Made by a program: the position numbers and the translations under genes
Shown here: positions 1-4,731 of the stretch, in pieces
How positions within the stretch are numbered: the first letter of the stretch is position 1
Layout: each line of letters opens with the position of its first letter
Source of the DNA: Stenotrophomonas sp.
GTDB lineage: Bacteria; Pseudomonadota; Gammaproteobacteria; Xanthomonadales; Xanthomonadaceae
Assembly: GCA_003484865.1 (NCBI GenBank)
Contig: DMZT01000324.1
Location: 1-5,216 of the forward strand
Reading direction: 5' to 3'
DNA: 5,216 bases
Notes under the pieces: model-generated
Told to the model about the DNA's origin: nothing
The model's database searches: none
Seen by the model: the letters and a program-made list of their open reading frames with translations, nothing else

Positions 1-1
1 G

Positions 2-184
2 GGCTTTCAGTCCGGGCATTACCGGATGGCCGACCGCAGCAAGGCGTTCTGCCTGATCACCGACAGCAGCCGTGTGCTTCACCTGCCGCTGCGCGAGGCC
101 AGCGCCGTGGTGATCAGCCCGGACCGCCCACGGGTCCTGCTCGATGCCCTGAAGGCGCTGGCCGCGCGGCCGGGCGCGCACTAA
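2..184 (+). CDS. C-terminal end of a probable bacterial PH-domain protein (5' end outside window)
   Basis: An open frame enters from the left edge and ends at TAA 182-184, giving the last 60 residues of a protein whose start is not visible. The visible part begins GFQSGHYRMADRSKAF, followed by CLITDSSRVLHLPL and then ISPDRPRVLLDALKAL. This pattern of a short strand with YRMAD, a hydrophobic strand with TD, a strand with VLHLPL, and a closing 'SP..P..LLDAL' helix resembles the end of bacterial PH-like domains found in small, often membrane-associated proteins. That assignment rests on remembered family patterns and only half a domain, so it is tentative. No biochemical role can be given. The gene probably shares a transcript with the peptidase gene that starts 9 bases downstream in the same reading frame. 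Confidence 0.55.
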   Translation, partial: GFQSGHYRMADRSKAFCLITDSSRVLHLPLREASAVVISPDRPRVLLDALKALAARPGAH

Positions 185-193
185 GCTGGCAGC

Positions 194-1003
194 ATGCGCC
201 GATCCCCTGCCCTGCTGATCAACACCGCCGAAATCGAACTGTGGCCCGGCGGCCTGCTGCGTGCACGCGGCTCTGCCGACGCCCGCGCCTTGGCTCGCGC
301 GCAGTGGGTACTGCGGCGCAAGCGCGATGGGCGCTACCTCGCCGTCGCTACCGCCCACGGCGTGCTACCGCTGGTGCCGCGCCTGATGCGCGAGCCGGGC
401 ATCGAGGAGGCACTGGATGCGCTGGACCGCCAGCTGCTGGATCGCCGTCGTGGCAACGCGCCCGATGCGGTGCTGCCCCTGAGTGGACTGCAGCATCGCC
501 TCGAAACCCTCGGGATTGATGCCGATGCCTACGAGGCCGCGACCGGTCTTGCGCTGGAGGCCGAACCGGCTCAGCTGCACCTGGCCGGCTTCGACCGCTA
601 CCGGCGCCCGCTATGGCTGCAGCGCGAGGCCGCACGGGGCTGGCAACGCCTGCGCCAGCAGGCGGCCGCCGATGGCATCGCGCTGGATGCGATCTCCGGT
701 TACCGCAGCCACGACTATCAGCTGGGCATCTTCGCGCGCAAACGCAGCCGCGGGCTGAGTGTGGAGGACATACTGAAGGTCAACGCCGCGCCCGGTTACA
801 GCGAGCATCACAGCGGCCTTGCGCTGGACATCGGCACGCCGGGCGAACCGCCGGCGGAAGCATCGTTCGAGTCGACTGCCGCGTTCGCGTGGCTGGGCGC
901 GCATGCCGGTCGCTTCGGGTTCCAGCTGAGCTACCCGCGCGACAACCCGCATGGGATTGTCTACGAACCGTGGCATTGGTGCTGGCGCGACGCCGAACCC
1001 TGA
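194..1003 (+). CDS. M15-family zinc peptidase, D-alanyl-D-alanine carboxypeptidase (VanY/LdcB-like)
   Basis: This 269-residue protein is a zinc-dependent peptidase expected to trim D-amino-acid-containing cell-wall peptides. The catalytic domain covers about residues 125-269. SGYRS (168-172) contains the substrate-binding Arg171. The SxHxxGxAxD signature is at 203-212, with zinc ligands His205 and Asp212. EPWHW (258-262) supplies catalytic Glu258 and the third zinc ligand His261. All key residues are present, so it should be active. Two points are odd. There is no recognisable signal peptide (start MRRSPALLINTAEIELW), whereas many relatives are exported or anchored. About 120 N-terminal residues match no domain I recognise. 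ATG 194 is the first ATG after the in-frame stop at 182-184. It has no good ribosome binding site (only CTGGCAGC before it), so translation may be coupled to the upstream gene. VanY, LdcB and other M15 specificities cannot be told apart here. Confidence 0.9.
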   Translation: MRRSPALLINTAEIELWPGGLLRARGSADARALARAQWVLRRKRDGRYLAVATAHGVLPLVPRLMREPGIEEALDALDRQLLDRRRGNAPDAVLPLSGLQHRLETLGIDADAYEAATGLALEAEPAQLHLAGFDRYRRPLWLQREAARGWQRLRQQAAADGIALDAISGYRSHDYQLGIFARKRSRGLSVEDILKVNAAPGYSEHHSGLALDIGTPGEPPAEASFESTAAFAWLGAHAGRFGFQLSYPRDNPHGIVYEPWHWCWRDAEP

Positions 1004-1017
1004 CCGGGGCGGCCCAC

Positions 1018-1024
1018 AAGGAGG
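1018..1024 (+). promoter_or_regulatory. Strong ribosome binding site for the four-helix membrane protein gene
   Basis: AAGGAGG lies 6 bases before ATG 1031. It is a full match to the anti-Shine-Dalgarno core and the best such site in the window. It fixes the start of the following gene and contrasts with the peptidase gene upstream, which has almost none. Confidence 0.85.
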
Positions 1025-1030
1025 ACAACC

Positions 1031-1543
1031 ATGGACGATCAGAATCCCTACCAGGCCGGTGAGGTTCCCCCCTCCACGCCCATGGCACCGCACTGGGAAC
1101 AGGTGCCGAGCGGGATCACCAGACCAGTCACGCAGCTCTGGTTACTGGGCGCGGGACTCACCGTGTTCACCCTCGCCACGGGTGGCTGGACGTGGGCCCA
1201 GAACCAGCATGTGTTCGCCATGATGAACTTCATCGCTGCTGCGATGCTGAGCTGCGTTTACCTGGGTCTGGCAGTGGGGGTCTACAAACGCAGCCGGGTT
1301 GCGGCCTGCCTGACCGCTGCGCTGTGGGCATGGGTGTTCGTGATGCATCTGAGGCTGGACAGCGCCGGCATGGCAGACACGCTGCGGAGGATGGGAATGC
1401 TGGTGGTGATCGGGGTCGTGGTCCTCCGCGGCACCTACGCCACCTTCCGCCATCACCGCTACCTTGCGGCGAAAAAGCGCCACCCAGCACGGGCACGAAT
1501 CAGCGACGACCCGGCCTTCGCGCCGGAGCCGCCGGACGCGTAG
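1031..1543 (+). CDS. Four-helix integral membrane protein of unknown function
   Basis: I do not recognise the family of this 170-residue protein. The polar N terminus begins MDDQNPYQAG, a short 'NPY' opening seen in many small uncharacterised bacterial membrane proteins, followed by a proline-rich stretch to about residue 33. Four hydrophobic segments follow at about 34-54, 62-84, 89-107 and 121-138. The C-terminal tail is strongly basic (RHHRYLAAKKRHPARAR, 140-156) and then acidic and proline-rich. By the positive-inside rule the basic tail should be cytoplasmic, and with four helices the N terminus too. No catalytic motif is visible. The start is supported by AAGGAGG with a 6-base spacer. 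The gene lies 27 bases after the peptidase stop and is probably cotranscribed with it. It ends 2 bases from the stop of the oppositely oriented glycosylase gene. Confidence 0.85.
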   Translation: MDDQNPYQAGEVPPSTPMAPHWEQVPSGITRPVTQLWLLGAGLTVFTLATGGWTWAQNQHVFAMMNFIAAAMLSCVYLGLAVGVYKRSRVAACLTAALWAWVFVMHLRLDSAGMADTLRRMGMLVVIGVVVLRGTYATFRHHRYLAAKKRHPARARISDDPAFAPEPPDA

Positions 1544-1545
1544 CC

Positions 1546-2220
1546 TCACCCCTGCGAACGATTGGTCGTCGCCTTCGGATCCACCGTGAAATCGGCGATA
1601 CGCCACAGGTACAGACTGGCGTAGGTCCGGAACGGACCCCACCTCTCGCCCCGGGCGAGCAGCTCCTTCGGGGTCGGCATCTGCTCGGCCTTGTCCACGC
1701 GCTGCGCTCCCTTGCGGATACCGAGGTCGTCCACCGGCAGGATGTCCGGGCGACCCAGCCGGAACATCAGCATCATCTCCACCGTCCAGCGGCCGATGCC
1801 GCGGATCGGAACCAGCGCATCGATGATCGCATCATGGTCCATCACCGACATCCGGCGCAGGTCGGGAATCTCGCCTGCTGCCTCGCGCCTGGCCAGGTCG
1901 CGCAGGGCCAGCGCCTTGTTGCCGGAGACACCGCAGACGCGCAGCCCGGGGTCATCGATACGCGCAAGCGTATCGGCGTGCAGCCGGGTGCTGCCGATGG
2001 CCGTCTCCACCCGCCCAACGATGGTCGAGGCCGCCTTGCCGCTGAGCTGCTGGAACAGGATTGCCCTGGCCAGCGCATCGACCGGATCGAACGTCTTCGC
2101 CCACCCGGGCTGCGCCTGGATCGGGCCGAGCCGCTTCATCCACGTGCCCAGCCGCCGGTCGCGCCGGCTCAGCCAGGCATGCGCCTCATCGACATCAAAG
2201 CCGCGGCGGTATCGGGGCAT
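1546..2220 (-). CDS. DNA-3-methyladenine glycosylase, AlkA-like HhH-GPD family
   Basis: This 224-residue protein is predicted to start base excision repair by cutting alkylated bases such as 3-methyladenine from DNA. Helix-forming ARAILFQQLSGKAA (51-64) is the conserved 'QQLS.KAA' region of AlkA-type enzymes. The helix-hairpin-helix is VPIRGIGRWTVEMM (137-150), with the G-I-G turn that holds the DNA backbone. In LPVDDLGIRKG (161-171), Asp165 aligns with the catalytic aspartate of AlkA (Asp238). The C terminus has the usual WGPFRTYASLYLWR segment (194-207). It is shorter than E. coli AlkA (282 residues) and lacks that enzyme's N-terminal domain, like many compact family members, so I give no gene symbol. 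The start ATG 2218-2220 has GAGG seven bases upstream, inside the end of the DUF423 gene. That gene's stop is 1 base away, so the two are probably cotranscribed and translationally coupled. No Ada-type regulator is visible nearby. Confidence 0.93.
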   Translation of the reverse strand: MPRYRRGFDVDEAHAWLSRRDRRLGTWMKRLGPIQAQPGWAKTFDPVDALARAILFQQLSGKAASTIVGRVETAIGSTRLHADTLARIDDPGLRVCGVSGNKALALRDLARREAAGEIPDLRRMSVMDHDAIIDALVPIRGIGRWTVEMMLMFRLGRPDILPVDDLGIRKGAQRVDKAEQMPTPKELLARGERWGPFRTYASLYLWRIADFTVDPKATTNRSQG

Positions 2221-2221
2221 G

Positions 2222-2593
2222 TCAGCGCCTCAGCGCGTTCAGCCCGTAGGCCAGCCAGCCCACCATCAGCGCGGTGCCACCGACCGGCGCCAACGAGGTG
2301 CTGAGCTTCCACAGCGCGCCCGCCACCAGGCTGCCGGAGAACAGCAGCGTGCCGATCAGCAGGACGTACAGGGCCAGCCGGCCCAGCGTGTTCTGCTGGG
2401 TCGGGCCGAGTACGGCCAGCGCCACCCCGTGCCCGAAGGCGTACAGCGCCGCGGTGGTCACATGCGACTGCGCCAGCGGGTCGGCGATGCCATGGGAGGC
2501 GTATGCCGACAGGCCCACCGCCGTGGCCGCGAGCAGCCCGCCCAGGCCGGCCAGCAGGGAGGGTTTGCGCGTGCGTCGTTCCAGGTTGAGCAT
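2222..2593 (-). CDS. DUF423 family small membrane protein (YgdD-like)
   Basis: This 123-residue inner-membrane protein belongs to the DUF423 family, which has no established biochemical function. Four hydrophobic segments lie at about residues 12-31, 46-63, 71-93 and 101-120. Family landmarks are present: YASHG (31-35) corresponds to the usual 'AFGAHG' position, LLFSGSL (83-89) lies in the third helix, and APVGGTALMVGWL (102-114) lies in the fourth. I place the start at ATG 2591-2593 because AAGGA (minus strand, 2601-2605) sits seven bases upstream. A longer frame could begin at TTG 2630-2632, but that codon abuts the U-tract of the preceding terminator and has no ribosome binding site. The stop is 1 base before the glycosylase start, making a two-gene unit. 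No convincing promoter was found between the terminator and this start, so transcription may rely on a degenerate promoter or read-through. Confidence 0.9.
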   Translation of the reverse strand: MLNLERRTRKPSLLAGLGGLLAATAVGLSAYASHGIADPLAQSHVTTAALYAFGHGVALAVLGPTQQNTLGRLALYVLLIGTLLFSGSLVAGALWKLSTSLAPVGGTALMVGWLAYGLNALRR

Positions 2594-2600
2594 GCTTGCG

Positions 2601-2605
2601 TCCTT
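2601..2605 (-). promoter_or_regulatory. Ribosome binding site deciding the DUF423 start
   Basis: On the minus strand AAGGA precedes ATG 2591-2593 by seven bases. It supports the 123-residue product over a version 13 residues longer that would start at TTG 2630-2632. Confidence 0.7.
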
Positions 2606-2630
2606 CAGACAGTGCCCCGTGGCCGGAGCC

Positions 2631-2663
2631 AAAAAAAAACGCGCCGCAGGAAGCGGCGCGTTT
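2631..2663 (-). terminator. Strong intrinsic terminator after the SRPBCC/GyrI-like gene
   Basis: Arms 2637-2647 and 2653-2663 are a perfect 11-base inverted repeat (AAACGCGCCGC / GCGGCGCGTTT) around a 5-base loop (2648-2652). On the minus strand the stem is followed by an uninterrupted run of nine T (2631-2639, partly shared with the stem base). This is a textbook Rho-independent terminator for leftward transcription, 33 bases after the stop of the gene ending at 2697. There is no T-run on the plus-strand side, so it works in one direction only. Confidence 0.95.
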
Positions 2664-2696
2664 CAGGTCGTGCGTTACATCACGGCAACCGTCGGA

Positions 2697-3776
2697 TTAC
2701 TTGACGGCCCAGTAGATGTCGTACGTGCCTTCCGGAGTGAACGACTTGTCCACGCCGTCCTTCCAGGACTCGTACGGACGATCGATCACTTCGTTGCCGC
2801 CGGTCACCGACCACGCACGCAGGGCGTTGCGGGCGATGTCCAGGCCGGCCATGTGGCCGGTGTAGGCCGCGTGGGCCGAACGATGCGGAGCCACATGCAC
2901 GTACTTGACCGGTGCGCCATCGTCGATCTTCACCGTCAGGGCTTCGGCCGTCGCGGCCTCGGTACCCTTCTTCTTGACCGGCTGGGCCACGTCGAAGGCG
3001 TACTTCTCGGCGCCGAAATCGGTGGTGATGATGCGGAACGGACCGGCGGCTTCGAGGTTGTTGGCCTCCATGACGCGCTTGATCCACTCCTGGTTGTCCT
3101 TGATGGACTTGGTGATGGTCTCCTGGCCGCGGTCCACGTTGCCGGCGGTGACGACCAGCAGGTCCTCGGCCGGGACGTCCACGATGGCCAGATCGGTCAG
3201 CGGGGCTTCGGCGGTGCGGTAGTCGATGTTCGGCACGGTGGCCAGCATGTTGGCCATGCGCGACAGACCCAGCTTCAGGTCGTCACCGGCGTGACGGCTG
3301 ACGTACAGACCAGCGTAACGACCGAACAGGTTGAAACCGTACTTGACGCTGTAGTCCTGCGTGATCTTGACGTTGCGGCCACCCTTGCCGGTCGGCTCCA
3401 GGGTGAAGCTGGTGGTCTTGTCGTGACCCTTGGAGGCGTCCTCGATCGCGATCGCCACGTGCTTGTTCTGCTCGGACTCGGTGATCACCCAGCTACCCTC
3501 GCCCAAGGAGCTTTCCTTGGAGGCGTAGTCCAGGCGTGCGCCGACGCCGGCAGCGGGGCCGGAGTACTTCAGTTCAACGGCGGGATCGCGCAGCAAGAGC
3601 GGGTTCCAGTCCTTGAAGCGGCGCAGGCTGTTGACCGTGTCGTACACGATCGTCATCTTGCGGTTGGTCTCGATGCTTTCGGAAATATGGCGCTCGCCCG
3701 GCAGACATACGCCAATGATGACGAACAGGCCAGCCACGATCCCCAAGGCGATCAGGAACTCGATAATACGGGTCAT
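2697..3776 (-). CDS. Membrane-anchored SRPBCC (polyketide cyclase-like) protein with C-terminal GyrI-like domain
   Basis: This 359-residue protein has three parts. Residues about 5-25 (IEFLIALGIVAGLFVIIGVC) form one hydrophobic helix, more likely an anchor than a cleaved signal. Residues about 30-180 resemble the SRPBCC/START-like fold: a 'Y..V..L..F..WNP' opening (45-59), a GVGARLDY strand (77-84), SWVITESEQNKHVAI (95-109) and a TTSFTLEPTGKGGRNVKIT strand pair (121-139). Residues about 190-358 resemble the GyrI-like small-molecule-binding domain of AraC/MerR-type regulators, with PFRIITTDFG (246-255) and the late IDRPYESWKDGV (331-342). No helix-turn-helix is present, so it is probably not a transcription factor. 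It may bind a hydrophobic or cationic ligand, probably in the periplasm if the helix is N-in; ligand and side are inferences. Start ATG 3774-3776 has GGAG eight bases upstream. It is a single-gene unit with a terminator behind it and a possible promoter in front. Confidence 0.85.
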   Translation of the reverse strand: MTRIIEFLIALGIVAGLFVIIGVCLPGERHISESIETNRKMTIVYDTVNSLRRFKDWNPLLLRDPAVELKYSGPAAGVGARLDYASKESSLGEGSWVITESEQNKHVAIAIEDASKGHDKTTSFTLEPTGKGGRNVKITQDYSVKYGFNLFGRYAGLYVSRHAGDDLKLGLSRMANMLATVPNIDYRTAEAPLTDLAIVDVPAEDLLVVTAGNVDRGQETITKSIKDNQEWIKRVMEANNLEAAGPFRIITTDFGAEKYAFDVAQPVKKKGTEAATAEALTVKIDDGAPVKYVHVAPHRSAHAAYTGHMAGLDIARNALRAWSVTGGNEVIDRPYESWKDGVDKSFTPEGTYDIYWAVK

Positions 3777-3829
3777 TCAGGAGTCTCCGGGGCCGATCCC
3801 ACGGCCGGGTTGATTGAAGCGAAGCGCCA

Positions 3830-3858
3830 ATCCTAGCAGGCTTCGCCGGTGTTGTTGA
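3830..3858 (-). promoter_or_regulatory. Possible sigma-70-type promoter for the SRPBCC/GyrI-like gene
   Basis: On the minus strand TCAACA (3853-3858) and TAGGAT (3830-3835) are separated by 17 bases. Each matches the consensus at four of six positions. The -10 element lies 53 bases before the start codon, leaving a leader of roughly 45 bases. The match is mediocre. It is proposed because the gene needs a promoter in this region and the spacing is ideal. Confidence 0.3.
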
Positions 3859-3876
3859 TCAGGGTTGGCACACCGG
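3846..3876. repeat. 7-base inverted repeat flanking the possible -35 element
   Basis: CCGGTGT (3846-3852) and ACACCGG (3870-3876) are perfect inverted copies separated by 17 bases. The gap includes the proposed -35 hexamer, and the left arm lies within the proposed promoter spacer. It could be a two-half-site operator for a dimeric regulator, or chance in GC-rich DNA. No adjacent regulator gene points to a binder. Confidence 0.3.
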
Positions 3877-4056
3877 TTTCCATGTCGGCAGCGGTTTTGC
3901 ATAGACAAGGAGCGGAAAGATAACGCATCGCGCGTGTCAGCACGTAGCGGATGGACAATATTTCTTTGCCGGATTCGGCTGTCGAGACCGAAAATCCCCC
4001 TGCATCGCTTGCGCTGCAAGGGTTTCGCAGAATTCAGAAATTACCTGCAAACCCGT

Positions 4057-4075
4057 CACCGCCCGAAGGCCGGCG
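4057..4075 (-). terminator. Possible terminator: UUCG-capped hairpin downstream of the response-regulator gene
   Basis: On the minus strand CGCCGGCC-TTCG-GGCGGTG folds into a 7-pair stem (one G-U pair, one bulged G) closed by a C(UUCG)G tetraloop. The loop is extra-stable and common in bacterial terminators. It begins 14 bases after the stop codon at 4090-4092. The following U-tract is poor (ACGGGTTTGC), so termination may be partial, or the hairpin may instead protect the 3' end. Confidence 0.4.
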
Positions 4076-4089
4076 CCGGGTCCACCGGC

Positions 4090-4731
4090 TCAGACCAGCT
4101 GCAGCTCGAAGGCCTTGAGCACCGCCCGGGTGCGGTCGCGCACCCCCAGCTTGGAGAGGATGTTGGACACATGGTTCTTGATCGTGCCCTCGGCCACGCC
4201 CAGTGAATTGGCGATCTCCTTGTTGGAGAAGCCGCTGGCCATCAGCCGCAGGATCTCGGTTTCGCGGTCGGTCAACGGGTCCGGCCGGTCCAGGCTCACG
4301 AACTCGTTGCGCATGTGCTCCAGGCCCGACAGCAGCCGCTGGGTGACCGCCGGCTGCACCAGCGAGCCGCCATCGGCCACGGTCCGGATCGCGCCCACCA
4401 GCTGGTCCAGGGTCACGTCCTTGAGCAGGTAGCCCTTGGCCCCGGCCTTGAGCCCGGCCAGGACGAGCTGGTCGTCGTCGAAGGTGGTCAGGATGATGGT
4501 CGGCGGCAGCTGGTTCAGCCGCGACAGCATCTGCAGCGCCTCCAGGCCGGACATCACCGGCATGCGCATGTCCATCAGGACCACGTCCGGGCGGACCTGG
4601 GGAACCACCTCGACTGCCTGGCGGCCATCGGCGGCCTCGGCGACCACCTCGATGCCGTCATCGAGCGCCAGCAGTGAGCGGATCCCCTGCCGCACCAGGG
4701 TTTGGTCGTCGACCAGGCAGACGCGAATCAT
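4090..4731 (-). CDS. NarL/FixJ-family two-component response regulator
   Basis: This 213-residue cytoplasmic regulator is phosphorylated by its partner kinase and then binds DNA. The receiver domain (about 2-118) has the acidic pair Asp8-Asp9, phospho-acceptor Asp54 in VVLMDMRMP, switch threonine around Thr82 in IILTTFDD, and Lys104 in YLLKD. The LuxR-type helix-turn-helix domain (about 150-213) has LTDRETEILRLMASG (153-167), NKEIANSLGVAEGTIKNHVS (170-189) and ILSKLGV (191-197). All conserved residues are intact. I place the start at ATG 4729-4731. AAGGAG (4739-4744) lies seven bases upstream of it but only four from the alternative TTG 4732-4734, which would add one residue. The ATG overlaps the kinase stop as TGATG, so the pair is translationally coupled. 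The nearest relatives I can name are DesR/LiaR/NarL-like regulators; the target genes cannot be read from sequence. Confidence 0.95.
   Translation of the reverse strand: MIRVCLVDDQTLVRQGIRSLLALDDGIEVVAEAADGRQAVEVVPQVRPDVVLMDMRMPVMSGLEALQMLSRLNQLPPTIILTTFDDDQLVLAGLKAGAKGYLLKDVTLDQLVGAIRTVADGGSLVQPAVTQRLLSGLEHMRNEFVSLDRPDPLTDRETEILRLMASGFSNKEIANSLGVAEGTIKNHVSNILSKLGVRDRTRAVLKAFELQLV

Larger units (their letters stand above)
3777..4089. other. Intergenic region between the response-regulator 3' end and the SRPBCC/GyrI-like gene
   Basis: This 313-base stretch is the only long non-coding part of the window. Its middle (about 3895-4055) is less GC-rich than the genes around it. Both flanking genes point left, so it must hold the end of the two-component transcript and the start of the SRPBCC/GyrI-like transcript. 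It contains a UUCG-capped hairpin (4057-4075), a smaller inverted repeat CTTGC/GCAAG (4008-4020) followed on the minus strand by ATTTTC, a weak promoter candidate (3830-3858), a 7-base inverted repeat around its -35 element (3846-3876), and a GGAG ribosome binding site (3785-3788). Short open frames here lack ribosome binding sites and coding character. Confidence 0.7.

Noticed and set aside
1192..2304. Rightward open frame of 370 codons across the convergent junction
   Set aside because: It overlaps the four-helix membrane protein in another frame and is antisense to the glycosylase and the end of the DUF423 gene. The product has no recognisable domain.
2594..2632. TTG 2630-2632 as the DUF423 start
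   Set aside because: The codon overlaps the U-tract edge of the preceding terminator and lacks a ribosome binding site, while ATG 2591-2593 has AAGGA at a seven-base distance.
3690..3776. Lipoprotein signal around Cys24 of the SRPBCC/GyrI-like protein
   Set aside because: The residues before the cysteine are Ile-Gly-Val. Valine at the -1 position does not fit a lipobox, so a plain membrane anchor is more likely.
2274..3836. Rightward open frame of 520 codons opposite the SRPBCC/GyrI-like gene
   Set aside because: It is antisense to a gene with recognisable domains, spans the terminator hairpin, and its protein shows low-complexity G/V/D/H-rich composition typical of a shadow frame in GC-rich DNA.
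3777..4019. Leftward 80-codon open frame upstream of the SRPBCC/GyrI-like gene
   Set aside because: It is Arg-, Gln- and Asn-rich without domain character, has no good ribosome binding site, and fills the region where the promoter should lie.
4006..4020. Inverted repeat CTTGC-GCT-GCAAG as a second terminator
   Set aside because: The stem has only five pairs and the T-run after it (ATTTTC) is separated from the stem by more than ten bases.
3951..4118. Small rightward open frame of 55 codons starting MDNISLPDSAVE in the intergenic region
   Set aside because: No ribosome binding site precedes it (AAGGAG lies about 40 bases away). Its third positions are not GC-rich like the neighbouring genes, and its end runs antisense into the response-regulator gene.
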